DNA of 64,000 bases from Methylomonas sp. LW13. GTDB lineage: Bacteria; Pseudomonadota; Gammaproteobacteria; Methylococcales; Methylomonadaceae. The first letter of the stretch is position 1, and every line of letters begins with the position of its first letter. The stretch is taken from NCBI RefSeq assembly GCF_016865255.1, contig NZ_CP033381.1, forward strand, positions 4,898,001 through 4,962,000. Reading direction: 5' to 3'. Below the pieces are notes generated by a model. It was not told the DNA's origin, searched no databases, and saw only the letters and a program-made list of their open reading frames with translations. Positions 1-12,866 of the stretch are shown in pieces. A program made the translations under genes and the position numbers.

Positions 1-873
1 CTGCTCTTCCGTCAAAAACGATTGATCTTTTATTCCCGCACCATCCAGAAACATCTTCATGAGCGTCGCATCACCCGATTTGGACCCAATAAATGGTTCC
101 GTATTGGGTGCTAGCGTAATCTCTACACTGGCTCGCGAAGCCGCCTGCCCATCTTCACGCTCAATATTAGGCGTATTTTGGAATACGTCTTTAGAATCTA
201 ACGCTATGCTCGAAGGGATAGGCTCGGATAAATTTATTGCTTCCAAACTCGGGAACTCTAACCCGGAAGACTCGCCGAGGGGTGCATCCAACGCACCTAA
301 GGAATCTAAGCCTTTTAAGAATTCGGCAATATCTTTACCATCTCTCTGGGGAGGTAGCACCTCGGGCGCGGTAAAGCTATCGTGAAAAGGGGAAGCAGGA
401 GGACGCTCTCCAAAGGGAGAACTCGCTACGTTGTGCGGAATCGAGAAATTCAGAGGTTCGTTGACTATTGACTGTTGATCATTTTGAAACGATTGGGCAA
501 ATGGTGAAGGCGAAATACTCTCGACGCTAATGGGTGAAGCTGGTGATATTTCGGCAGATGGCAGTTCTACAATAATCTCATATTCTCCGATCCGCAAAAT
601 TTCACTATCTAATAACCTTGCTTGTGCATCGTTTATATTTAGTCCGGCATTTGATAAATATGTACCATTTTTACTTGTGTCTTTTATTAAGTAACCGCCG
701 TCCTCATAAATGATTTCAGCATGGTGGCCTGATACAAAGTTTTCCGCATCAGGTAATACCAAGGTATTTCCTGCCTTTCTGCCTATTGTTCCGCCTAACT
801 GACCGAATTCGGCACTCAATTCAGTAGGTAGTGGTAAACCTTTGTAAGAAAGTACTTTTAAGATAATTGGCAC
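1..873 (-). CDS. tagH: Type VI secretion FHA-domain protein, TagH-like (3' end outside window)
   Basis: The frame is open for 291 codons from a GTG at 873 to the window edge, so only the N-terminal part is seen. Residues about 5-100 form an FHA domain, a phosphothreonine-binding module, with the core GGTIGRKAGNTLVLPD, SGHHAEI and DTSKNGTYL motifs (Arg32, Ser48, His50, Asn69). A Ser/Pro/Glu-rich linker follows. At the edge the motif LMKMFLDGAGI appears, which resembles the start of the conserved C-terminal region of T6SS-associated TagH proteins. GTG was chosen because an AGGA sits 8 bases upstream; an in-frame TGA lies further up. The rest of a T6SS locus would lie beyond the left edge. FHA fold confident; TagH assignment likely. 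Confidence 0.75.
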   Translation of the reverse strand, partial: MPIILKVLSYKGLPLPTELSAEFGQLGGTIGRKAGNTLVLPDAENFVSGHHAEIIYEDGGYLIKDTSKNGTYLSNAGLNINDAQARLLDSEILRIGEYEIIVELPSAEISPASPISVESISPSPFAQSFQNDQQSIVNEPLNFSIPHNVASSPFGERPPASPFHDSFTAPEVLPPQRDGKDIAEFLKGLDSLGALDAPLGESSGLEFPSLEAINLSEPIPSSIALDSKDVFQNTPNIEREDGQAASRASVEITLAPNTEPFIGSKSGDATLMKMFLDGAGIKDQSFLTEEQ

Positions 874-1602
874 GATTGTCGTCCTACCGTTAGCATTAGT
901 TAAATAGCTTAGCAACTTACGTCAGCTTTTATCTAAAAACTTAGTCATTTTATAGCAGTCTAATCTTATCAATTGTGCGATTCTCAATCAGAAGAACAGT
1001 CATCGCAGATTATTAGTTGTCGAAATTATAGTTATATGATGGACGGAAAACTCCTGCTTTAGTAGCTTCTAAAATATGTCGCCTTTCAAACGAGGAATGC
1101 AAACTGACTCCGCCGACTTTGCCTTTTTAATCTCATTGTAGGAACGCATTTTTATATAAAGAGATTCCTGTCGCTACTTAATATCCCGGCGAGTTGAGCC
1201 GGGATATTAAAGGATCAGATTATCTTATGAGCTTGAGAAGCTCCCAAACATCAAAGTAAGTAATTTACAGTTCTGTAAGATTAGGGATAACAACGGCGGT
1301 GTGCATTAAGCTAGCGGCAGTTTCGGTAACGTTTCGGGCCATTAGTTACCTTTCTGATGTCGTCGCTTTGGGAGTCTCTGATTAATTCGTAACATCGAAT
1401 TTCAGCGTAATTTAAATCAATGATGGGCACCGAGTTGTCATGCAAAACCGAAGTAATCAGAGGTTCTTTGCAACATAAACTCCTTTTTATTTCATTTTTT
1501 CCTGAATATACCAACAACCCTCCTAAGACTCGCCTTGCTCATATTTGGGTTTGCATTTCACTTTTGAGTAATAACCAAAATAGCTTTCGTTAAAACGTCA
1601 TC
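874..1602. other. Intergenic region, no confident gene
   Basis: This AT-rich stretch separates the tagH-like gene from the small lipoprotein gene. It holds a perfect 13-base inverted repeat at 1178-1210. It also holds a weak minus-strand frame at 1311-1517 that would start at TTG directly behind an AGGAGG; the 68-residue product matches nothing I recognise. Nothing else stands out. Confidence 0.5.
1178..1210. repeat. Perfect 13-bp inverted repeat (hairpin)
   Basis: Arms TTAATATCCCGGC (1178-1190) and its exact reverse complement (1198-1210) flank a 7-base loop. There is no T run on either side, so it is not a classic intrinsic terminator. It could be a factor-dependent terminator or an operator-like palindrome. 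Confidence 0.6.
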
Positions 1603-2037
1603 CTATTTTGTATTTTTTAACTTTTCCTCTCCGCCAGTCACTAAACCAGACATACATTCGACTACGCTTTCGACATAATTTGAATGTGCTTCTGCAAGCT
1701 CTTTGGCTGCACCGAAACTTTCTCGTAATTCGATTAATGTTTTTTGTGGATCCGTTGACTTATTAATATCCAACATTTTCGCGTAATTTTTATATGCTTT
1801 ACGCCTTTCAGGATCTAATATGAATAACCCTGGCATAGCATTCGACGAAGTATCGACGACACATTTTGTCATTAATTCCGGCTCAATTCCGTAGTCCTTA
1901 ATATCTTTATCTTGCTTCATCTGTTCCAATACTACGGACTGATATTCTTCTTTTTCCGAGCAACCGCTCAGCACTAAAACCCCCAAAATTACTAGCACTT
2001 TTTTCATTTTTAACATTTTCCTGCGGTTTCCGAGCAT
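1603..2037 (-). CDS. Small predicted lipoprotein, unknown function
   Basis: The 144-residue frame has an N-terminal stretch MKKVLVILGVLVLSGCSEK, a typical lipoprotein signal with lipobox LSGC. The mature protein would be acylated on that Cys and anchored in a membrane. The rest is hydrophilic and charged, with two further Cys residues (in TKCVVD and VVECMSG) that could form a disulfide. I do not recognise the family. Start choice is uncertain: ATGs at 2037, 2016 and 2007 are all possible, and the last two put the signal peptide at the very N terminus. The gene begins just past the pmoB terminator, so it is same-strand with pmoCAB but probably separately transcribed, or reached by readthrough. 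Confidence 0.65.
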   Translation of the reverse strand: MLGNRRKMLKMKKVLVILGVLVLSGCSEKEEYQSVVLEQMKQDKDIKDYGIEPELMTKCVVDTSSNAMPGLFILDPERRKAYKNYAKMLDINKSTDPQKTLIELRESFGAAKELAEAHSNYVESVVECMSGLVTGGEEKLKNTK

Positions 2038-2044
2038 ATTACCT

Positions 2045-2078
2045 AAAAAAAACCCCCGCTATCTTTCAATAGCGAGGG
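2045..2078 (-). terminator. Intrinsic terminator of the pmoCAB operon
   Basis: Read on the minus strand, CCCTCGCTAT pairs with ATAGCGGGGG (one U-G pair) around a 6-base loop and is followed by eight T. It lies about 45 bases past the pmoB stop codon. Confidence 0.9.
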
Positions 2079-2123
2079 CTTTCAATTTCTTCCTAAGTAT
2101 TTCGACTTAGAACACTTTCACTA

Positions 2124-3368
2124 TTAGATGAAAGTTGGGATCAGAGGAGCATCAACTGTTACCAATTGACGGTTACCTTTTTCATCCCAGAAGAACAACA
2201 GACCTGCGAAACGGCTGTCTGGATCGTAGATCAAGTCAGCTAAACGATATACTTCCCATGCAGCGTCAGAAGCAGTAACTTCGATTGTGCGTGTTTCGCC
2301 TGGAGCCAGAGGGCTGTTATCGCTAACAGTTAAACCTTCTTCAGCCAGCAAATCGTCCGGGTAAGCTGTATCATCTTCATGAACAGCCGGATCCAAGAAA
2401 CGTACACCTGCAGTGTTGAACTCGCCCAAACGTACAGCTGAGTCACCGTTGTTTGTGATGGTCAAGGTCATTTGCATTGCACGACCTGGTACACGGTATG
2501 TAGCGTCATCAACTTTAACTGAAACGTTAGCTTCAGGCATTTGATAAGTTTTCATGCCGCGCAACAAACCAGCTTGCAAAGGAGTTGTTACAGGGTATTT
2601 TTCGTTGGTTGCACCCATAGAGGCAGCAACGATTACCATCGTACCGACAGCGAAGATCATACCAACTTTTTTGTCGCCGGCTGAGATCAGAGAATCTGCT
2701 TTGCCTGTGCTAACAGCGATATGACGTGGAACAAACAATGGACGTTTGATCCAGAACAACAACCATGCGAACGCGATAGCAAACCATACTGCGTGCCAGA
2801 AATAAACGTTGTCCAGAGCATAGTTTTCCAAGTTGATTGTTTGACCAGTCAAAGTAGTAACTGGGTTAACAAACTCGCTCATAGAACCAGTAATGGTTAC
2901 CCATTTACCTGGACCGATGATAGGACCACCGCCTTGTACGTTCATCATAGAGTGAACGTGCCAGTCACCTGGACGACGAGCTTTCAACAGAACTTTAAAC
3001 TCATAAACTTCGCCCAATTCCAGAGACACTGAACGAGGAACCAATTGACCGCCGATCCAAGAACCTGCACGGATAAATACAGGACCAGGAATACCAACGT
3101 TCAAAAATGAAACTTCTGGTTTATCAACAGTTTCTGGCCATCCTGCGAATACCAGGAATTTACCGGAAATTGTCATAGTTTCATTAACAGGCACTTCTTC
3201 TTTTGACCAGTTCAGGTCAAACCAGTGAATCGTCCGCATACGCATAAACGCAGCCTGTGATTTTTCACCGTGAGCAGATGCTGTTGGAGCATAGAACATC
3301 GCTGCTGTCATTGCGACCAACAGTGCGACAAAGGACAGTTTTGCAACTTTGTCTTTTATTATTTTCAT
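2124..3368 (-). CDS. pmoB: Particulate methane monooxygenase subunit B
   Basis: PmoB is the large periplasm-facing subunit of the copper membrane enzyme that oxidises methane to methanol. The 414-residue protein starts with a signal peptide ending in PTASA, so the mature chain begins at His33. The copper-site ligands known from Methylococcus are present at the same numbers: His33, and His137 and His139 in DWHVHSMMN. A first cupredoxin domain is followed by two membrane segments (about 185-205 and 230-255) and a second cupredoxin domain to the C terminus. A strong AGGAGG precedes the ATG. It is last in the operon and ends just before a strong terminator. Confidence 0.98.
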   Translation of the reverse strand: MKIIKDKVAKLSFVALLVAMTAAMFYAPTASAHGEKSQAAFMRMRTIHWFDLNWSKEEVPVNETMTISGKFLVFAGWPETVDKPEVSFLNVGIPGPVFIRAGSWIGGQLVPRSVSLELGEVYEFKVLLKARRPGDWHVHSMMNVQGGGPIIGPGKWVTITGSMSEFVNPVTTLTGQTINLENYALDNVYFWHAVWFAIAFAWLLFWIKRPLFVPRHIAVSTGKADSLISAGDKKVGMIFAVGTMVIVAASMGATNEKYPVTTPLQAGLLRGMKTYQMPEANVSVKVDDATYRVPGRAMQMTLTITNNGDSAVRLGEFNTAGVRFLDPAVHEDDTAYPDDLLAEEGLTVSDNSPLAPGETRTIEVTASDAAWEVYRLADLIYDPDSRFAGLLFFWDEKGNRQLVTVDAPLIPTFI

Positions 3369-3408
3369 ATTTCCTCCTCTATCACTAGAGAATTTTAATT
3401 AAGACTTT

Positions 3409-3432
3409 CTGGTAGCTATCTAGAACCACCAG
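3409..3432 (-). other. pmoA-pmoB intercistronic stem-loop
   Basis: On the minus strand CTGGTGG pairs with CTACCAG (one G-U pair) around a 10-base loop, between the pmoA stop and the pmoB ribosome site. It may stabilise or process the polycistronic mRNA; this role is inference. Confidence 0.45.
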
Positions 3433-3457
3433 GTTCATTTTCTTACTATTCTTCTAA

Positions 3458-4207
3458 TTAAGACGCGTCGTCAGCGATGAAGTCGGTTTTAGCGAACCAT
3501 CTGCCGAAGAAGTGCCACAAGAAGTAAATAATGATAGAAACGAATCCAGAGAAGAACGCTGATACTGGAGCAACGTCTTTACCGAAAGTTCTTAATGTAC
3601 CTTTCTCTACCATACGGATGTACTCAGGTGTACCGGTACGAACATAGTGGTAACCTTGCAAGTCAGCCAAAGTCATCATCATGCCGTTGTACTCTACAGG
3701 CACGTGCAATGGAGCGATAACAGGCCAGTTACCTGGGTAGAACAACAAGCCGTAAGCCAAACCACCTAATACAGCAGTCAGAGTCATGCTGTTACCCAAC
3801 ATCAGGATAACATCAAGAACGATAGCGCCTGGCAGCAGGTTAGATGGGAAGCAGATGTTAACTGGGAAGTATGTCCAACCCCAGAAGTTCATGTAACGAT
3901 TGATCCACTCACCAATCATCAGAGCAACCACAGACAGAGTTGCGCCAACTGGCAAACGGTATCTCCACCACAAGCAAGCTTGAACAGCTGCAGGGAACGT
4001 AATAGAAACGATAGGTGCCACAGTTACCCATAGACGTCTATCTTTCCAGTCGGTCCAGAAGTCCCAGTCACCACCGGTCAACATGTAGTGAATGTGATAA
4101 CCGCCCAGAACCGCTGTGAACAGTGTAAAAAGAATCATCCAGTCAAACGTACGGGAAACTTGAACCGCTTCCGCACGTGAACGTACAGCTGATTGAGATG
4201 CGCTCAT
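3458..4207 (-). CDS. pmoA: Particulate methane monooxygenase subunit A
   Basis: PmoA is the polytopic membrane subunit of particulate methane monooxygenase and the usual phylogenetic marker for methanotrophs. The 249-residue protein has the hallmark GGDWDFWTDWKDRR near residue 45, which corresponds to the region covered by the A189 pmoA primer, and MIGEWINRYMNFWGW further on. About seven hydrophobic segments are visible, and the length is standard for type I methanotrophs. An AGGAGG lies 8 bases before the ATG. It is the middle gene of pmoCAB, separated from pmoC by 117 bases with a strong hairpin and from pmoB by 89 bases. The sequence clearly favours pMMO over ammonia monooxygenase because of its Methylomonas-like text, though this was not tested by alignment. 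Confidence 0.98.
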   Translation of the reverse strand: MSASQSAVRSRAEAVQVSRTFDWMILFTLFTAVLGGYHIHYMLTGGDWDFWTDWKDRRLWVTVAPIVSITFPAAVQACLWWRYRLPVGATLSVVALMIGEWINRYMNFWGWTYFPVNICFPSNLLPGAIVLDVILMLGNSMTLTAVLGGLAYGLLFYPGNWPVIAPLHVPVEYNGMMMTLADLQGYHYVRTGTPEYIRMVEKGTLRTFGKDVAPVSAFFSGFVSIIIYFLWHFFGRWFAKTDFIADDAS

Positions 4208-4257
4208 TAGCTTACCTCCTAAAGAATTAAAATTATATTTTTTTCACTTCTCTTTAT

Positions 4258-4288
4258 CCTACCGCCACTTAAACAAAGCAGCGGCAGG
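4258..4288 (-). other. pmoC-pmoA intercistronic stem-loop
   Basis: Read on the minus strand, a 13-base arm (CCTGCCGCTGCTT) pairs completely with AAGTGGCGGTAGG, using three G-U pairs, around a 5-base loop. No T run follows, so it is not a full terminator. A hairpin at this place could block 3' exonuclease decay of upstream pmoC mRNA or reduce readthrough, setting subunit ratios; that function is inference. Confidence 0.65.
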
Positions 4289-4324
4289 AAAGGAGATAGT
4301 ATTTTTACTTTTAAAGATAAGCTA

Positions 4325-5077
4325 TTAAGCCAAATCTTTTTTCAGCAATTTTGCAATTGCCATTACTTCGGTGTTCACAACACCCATTATAGCCAGAGCA
4401 GCCCAACCAAAGAATACGAAACCGTAGTGCAATGGAGCAACGAACAACTCTTCCATAAACCAGAATGTGTGACCCCACTCATTCAAACCAACGTTTGGCA
4501 GAATCATGAAAGGACCGATAACCGCGATCAAATACATCAAATGCAGACCTTCATGGTAGGTAGGCAATCTGGTTTTTGCATACATGAAAGAAGCTGAACC
4601 AGTGATGATGTAGATTGGGTATGACAGGTAGAACTCGATAATGTGACTTGGAGTAAAGTCAGTATCGCGAACGATAGTTTGGTGCCATGTGCCGTCTTGC
4701 TCTGTGAAGTAAGAAGCGCCCCAATAGATCGCCCAACCGTAGCAAACCAACCATGTCCAGTGTGTGAAGTGACGACGCAATTCTTCACGTGGAGTGATTG
4801 ACATGACTTTACGGTCACGAGTTTTCCAGATATAGCCATTGATACCAGCAAACAACAGTACTTCGATAACGATCTCGATATACAGCATGTTCATCCAGTA
4901 TGTTTCAAACTCTGGAGCAAATGAGTCTAAGCCAGCTGACCAGCCGTAAACACCTTCGTACCAACGAATGAAAGAATAAAAAACCAAGTACAGGGTGATA
5001 CCTGCCCACAGGTTTTTTTGATTTAAAAGCGGTGCTTCCGCAGCATCAGCCTTAACTGATTCAGTTGTAGCAGCCAT
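4325..5077 (-). CDS. pmoC: Particulate methane monooxygenase subunit C
   Basis: PmoC is the membrane subunit of particulate methane monooxygenase that carries a metal site essential for activity. The 250-residue protein keeps the conserved ligand set Asp128, His132 and His145, in DGTWHQ and TPSHIIEF, equivalent to Asp156, His160 and His173 in Methylococcus. Five to six hydrophobic segments are visible. The start ATG has an AGGAGG 6 bases upstream. It is the first gene of pmoCAB and has a near-consensus sigma70 promoter about 110 bases upstream. Only one pmo copy is in the window; methanotrophs often carry a second elsewhere. Confidence 0.98.
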   Translation of the reverse strand: MAATTESVKADAAEAPLLNQKNLWAGITLYLVFYSFIRWYEGVYGWSAGLDSFAPEFETYWMNMLYIEIVIEVLLFAGINGYIWKTRDRKVMSITPREELRRHFTHWTWLVCYGWAIYWGASYFTEQDGTWHQTIVRDTDFTPSHIIEFYLSYPIYIITGSASFMYAKTRLPTYHEGLHLMYLIAVIGPFMILPNVGLNEWGHTFWFMEELFVAPLHYGFVFFGWAALAIMGVVNTEVMAIAKLLKKDLA

Positions 5078-5187
5078 TTCTACCTCCTAAAAGATTATCT
5101 AAATCCCCGATCAAATCGGGAGTTCTTTGTTTTTCCATGTTATTAGCCTTCATTTCGAAGACACCCCGGTCCCTTGAGGTGCGTGGC

Positions 5188-5215
5188 AGTCTACCACTTG
5201 CCAAATCCTTGTCAA
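5188..5215 (-). promoter_or_regulatory. Sigma70-type promoter of pmoCAB
   Basis: On the minus strand the -35 box TTGACA (5210-5215) is separated by 16 bases from the -10 box TAGACT (5188-5193). Transcription would start near 5181, leaving a leader of roughly 100 bases before pmoC. A sigma70-like pmoC promoter fits what is known in other methanotrophs. Confidence 0.75.
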
Positions 5216-6006
5216 GATAAATTAAGCTAATTTAGCTGGGTGCGCGCTGTCACCCATTTGCAATTTTACTGTTAACAAAACTCGAACACCTATTTAAGCG
5301 ACGTTTCGATAAAATTCCCGTTCGAATTCAATTAGGATAGATAGGTTACCAAATACTGTGCATGTGATAAGTCGCAGCCTAATTGATTGGATCCAAACTC
5401 CGCCATCTATCGCCTCGCATTTTTTCTTACCCCCCCACTTGTGTTTCAGGCACCAAAAAAACATCTAGCTCAAAACGTAGCGATCCAGTAAAAATTCACA
5501 CCCAAGTAGTTTAATAAACCTTCACTTTGCGAAATGGATGAAACAGAATGACGGCATTATGAAGCTGTATTCAAACTGCAATTAGGGAAAACGATTCAGG
5601 AGCAACGGCTGAACGGTGACCCAGATTTGCCTGGACCTCTAGCAGAATGAGAAGATAGGGGGCGATGGGGCAAGCAGGTGTAAGCCGAGCAATCGGACCA
5701 ACCGCGAATCAGCAATTGCGGACGGATAATAAATTACTAAAATAGATCTCGGCTTCTTATGCATTGTAGCGGCCGCCGACAGCAAGAATAGCCTACCACT
5801 GTAAGATGTTGCACAGCGCGACAACTACCAATCACGCCGAGACTATCCGAGACGCAACCAACTATATCGTCAATTTCTAGAACAACCAGACTTGCATTCG
5901 TTATAGGATTAACTGCTCCCTTAGTGCCTCTAAGAAAAAAGGTGCCCGAAGGATCAAAGTTATATCCTCACATTAGATCTAACCTGAGCTTTTGAAAAAA
6001 TCAGTT
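5216..6006. other. Intergenic region upstream of pmoCAB, no intact gene
   Basis: Nearly 800 bases with only short, unconvincing frames. A plus-strand stretch around 5540-5630 reads like a broken coding fragment but I cannot name it. Combined with the transposase remnant next to it, this looks like decaying DNA from past insertions. Confidence 0.5.
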
Positions 6007-6465
6007 TCAAAAATTGCTCAAAGGCGAGCTAGTAACGGGATTGAGCTTGGCATGATGCTCCCAAAGAGTCTGTTGGATGGATTCCGGAATGTCGAGTTGA
6101 TCGCGGATGCGCTTGTACGGTCGTTGCGGGGCGTAGTATTTTTATTGATTTTGGTGCCGTCGTGGCGTTTTTCTCTGGAGTGGTTGAAGACAGGGTGTCG
6201 AGGGTGATCGGTAATATAGCGAACCAAGTGATGATTGAGAAGTTCAGAACCGTTTCTCGAGTCCTGCGGGTATCGCAATCGAAGCCCATCAACGGGAACA
6301 GGTACAAACCGGATATACTCCTGAATGCCTTGAGAGCTCTTATTCCAAGTGCCCCTACTTCGGGTCCAGCCAGCTACAATTCCGGTCATGGCTAAGGCCC
6401 AGACGAAATCTCCGGTCAACAAATTGCCCGCAGTGAGCAAGCGTACCGACCTCTACTAAGCTTTT
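6007..6465 (-). pseudogene. Frameshifted remnant of an integrase-core (DDE) transposase
   Basis: Minus-strand frames together give the 3' half of a DDE transposase. Pieces in order are VEVGTLAHCGQF, then GDFVWALAMTGIVAGWTRSR, FPLMGFDCD, NGSELLNHHLVRYITDHP, and the C-terminal PYKRIRDQLDIP with WEHHAKLNPVTSSPLSNF ending in TGA at 6007. These match the usual text of the family (AD-x-VAHCG, GDFVW-L-MTDI--GWT-NR, GFDSDNGSEFLNHH), but at least two frameshifts break the reading frame. The catalytic first Asp has become Gly. No intact N-terminal half or terminal repeats were found upstream. It is a dead insertion sequence fragment. Confidence 0.75.
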
Positions 6466-7013
6466 GAGCGGTTAGCAGCTAGCCAGGCATGGTTCCGGAC
6501 AAACCCTTGGGATGTAGGACGCGCATAGGATTGAGTAAGCACCCAGGACCGCCGCCTTCAAGCACCTGCCGCACGGTTGATCGCTGTTGAACCCGATGCA
6601 CTTCAACGGCCCAGGCAACACCTCGGCTTGAAATTTTCGCTTGGGTCCTGGCCGTTTGGCTGGCCGAGCGGCTAGTTTGGCATTTCGATTCAGCAAACGA
6701 ACGCCGCGAAACCGTGGAAACGAAGCATTATCAATCGCAGGTTGAATAGCCCCCCCCCGGAAGCCGCGGGCCGGGCGGGTTTTCGCAGCAAAATGGAAAG
6801 CATTGCGACACCACTTCAAGTCATTCGAGAGTAAACTCCGACCTCGTGCTGGGTCGGAACGAGGTGACGTGGACGAATCTGAGCGCTGAAGACATAAACG
6901 GGCGCGTCATCTTTGCCGATTTTTTCAACAAGATGCTTGAAAAAATCTTTCGGCAAATAGCGACTCTCCTGTAGCGCTTCCTCTAATTGGCCCACAGAAC
7001 CAAGGCTGCGGAC
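6466..7013. other. Degenerate region between transposase remnant and grxD
   Basis: A minus-strand frame at 6472-6819 (115 codons) has no family features I recognise and a run of nine C at its middle; it is probably not a gene. Directly downstream of the grxD stop, the same frame stays open for about 61 codons to 6831, reading VRSLGSVGQLEEALQESRY onward. This looks protein-like but is not identified. Confidence 0.45.
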
Positions 7014-7334
7014 CTATTGCTTTGCGATCACGCTTGCCAGCAAATTATTAAGCTCACCTTTATTAAACAGATCGATGACGATGTCGCAGCCGCCGATTAA
7101 TTCGCCGTTGATATACAGTTGGGGATAGGTAGGCCAGTGTGAGTATTCTTTTAAGGCTTCACGCACTTCAGGGTCTTCGAAGATATTGATGTGGGCATAA
7201 TCCGCATTGCAAGCCTGCAAGACCTGCACCACCCGGCTGGAAAACCCACACTGGGGAAAATCTGGCGTGCCTTTCATGTATAAGACCACAGGATGGCTGG
7301 CTAATTGGGCTTGGATTCTGTCTATTGCACTCAT
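7014..7334 (-). CDS. grxD: Monothiol glutaredoxin Grx4/GrxD
   Basis: GrxD proteins bind a [2Fe-2S] cluster bridged between two monomers with glutathione and pass it to target proteins, together with BolA-type partners, in the cytoplasm. The 106-residue protein has the family motif KGTPDFPQCGFSSR, with active-site Cys29-Gly-Phe-Ser32, the WPTYPQLYING segment with the cis-Pro, and GGCDI for glutathione binding. The length is normal. It sits just downstream of the rRNA operon on the same strand and has its own start, with the rrn terminator between. An unusual open frame continues past its TAG stop. Confidence 0.95.
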   Translation of the reverse strand: MSAIDRIQAQLASHPVVLYMKGTPDFPQCGFSSRVVQVLQACNADYAHINIFEDPEVREALKEYSHWPTYPQLYINGELIGGCDIVIDLFNKGELNNLLASVIAKQ

Positions 7335-7424
7335 GCGTTTTCTCGCTAAACATTGATGAGAGGGGATTCTAACAACCCCGTCCGCAAAAGAGAAGAGAGC
7401 AGCAGTAGGGGTGGTTTGGGGGTC

Positions 7425-7457
7425 AAAAAAAAAGCCCTGCTATGGCTAGCGGGGCTT
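7425..7457 (-). terminator. Intrinsic terminator of the rRNA operon
   Basis: Read on the minus strand, AAGCCCCGCTA pairs with TAGCAGGGCTT (one G-U pair) around a 4-base loop and runs into nine T. It lies about 10 bases past the 5S rRNA. Confidence 0.92.
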
Positions 7458-7467
7458 TTGGTTTAAG

Positions 7468-7586
7468 AGCTTGGCGATGACCTACTTTCACATGGCAACC
7501 TGCCACACTATCATCGGCGCTAAGCGGTTTCACTTCCGAGTTCGGGATGGGATCGGGTGGTTCACGCTTGCTATGTTCACCAAGCA
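7468..7586 (-). rRNA. rrf: 5S ribosomal RNA
   Basis: About 119 bases. On the minus strand it begins TGCTTGGTGAACATAGC, contains the conserved CCCATCCCGAACTCGGAAGTGAAAC region (the loop B/C part) and ends GTAGGTCATCGCCAAGCT, with the two ends complementary. Ends are set by this terminal helix and may be off by one or two bases. Confidence 0.95.
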
Positions 7587-7786
7587 AACTGGTTTGGCTG
7601 CTTTTAGTCAGCCTTCATAAACAGGTTATAAGCTTTTGCTTTTAGGAAAAACCTTTGGGTGATGCGTTCGCATTTAACTTAGGTTGTTCCCGGTCCTGTT
7701 TTTCATGGAAATCTGTATTGAGCTTATCGTTCTCAGTTGGTTATCAGCTTGTCATCTGACCTGACCCAAACGCATTGGGTGTTATA

Positions 7787-10680
<2,894 letters not shown>

Positions 10681-11003
10681 ATATAACCCGAATACGTCTG
10701 TACTTTGGTTATACTGTCAGCTGACATTTTCGCTGATTTTTTCTGCTTGAGAACGACATGCCGTTTGCTTTCAGCCTTTCTCTTTCGAGACTGACGTTAT
10801 TCAAACCGCAACTCGTTTTAGTGTTGATCATTGCTGATCATTACTATAGTTACAGATTTCCATATTGTTAAAGAGCTATCGGTACGAATACCAATGCTAT
10901 AAAGTCTTTATCTGTTGCCGCCGATAAAACCCTATAGCGTTGATGTTCATCCACTATTTTTCTTACGTTTGACGAACTGGTTGACCCTCAGCGTTCAGCA
11001 TGA
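10681..11003 (-). other. tRNA-Ala to 23S spacer with boxA-like site
   Basis: This is transcribed spacer. On the minus strand AGCTCTTTAACA at 10866-10877 matches the boxA antitermination element found before 23S in E. coli rrn operons, where NusB and S10 bind the nascent RNA. The remainder carries the processing stem strands around 23S. Confidence 0.7.
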
Positions 11004-11079
11004 TGGTGGAGCCAGGGAGGATCGAACTCCCGACCTCCTGCGTGCAAGGCAGGCGCTCTCCCAGCTGAGCTATGGCCCC
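11004..11079 (-). tRNA. tRNA-Ala (TGC anticodon)
   Basis: 76 bases on the minus strand, from GGGGCCATAGCTCAGCTGGG to an encoded CCA. The anticodon loop CTTGCAC gives anticodon TGC, and the T arm GGGAGTTCGATCCTCCC is intact. It is the second tRNA in the 16S-23S spacer, the standard arrangement. Confidence 0.97.
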
Positions 11080-11195
11080 TAAAGCAGACTAAAGCCAAGA
11101 CTCAAGCCGAAACGTGACTAAGCACAGCGCCAGTTATTCTAACCAGGCGTGTGGTCTGATTGTGTTTCGCCTTATTGCTTTCGCCTTTTATGCGT

Positions 11196-11272
<77 letters not shown>

Positions 11273-11332
11273 AGGTGCGTCTTTCAATCGAAATAATTTG
11301 TTGTGAGTACGTGTAACGGTGTGCCGTCTTTG

Positions 11333-12866
<1,534 letters not shown>

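Noticed and set aside
1311-1517. 68-codon minus-strand frame starting at TTG directly behind an AGGAGG.
   Set aside because: The spacing from the ribosome site is too short, the start is non-standard and the product has no recognisable motif; kept only as a remark.
4537-4851. 104-codon minus-strand frame inside pmoC.
   Set aside because: It is an alternative frame of the conserved pmoC gene.
5992-6395. Plus-strand frames over the transposase remnant.
   Set aside because: The minus strand carries the recognisable transposase pieces, so these are antisense shadows.
6472-6819. 115-codon minus-strand frame downstream of grxD.
   Set aside because: Arg/Pro/Cys-rich composition, a C9 run inside, and position in decayed DNA suggest chance rather than a gene.
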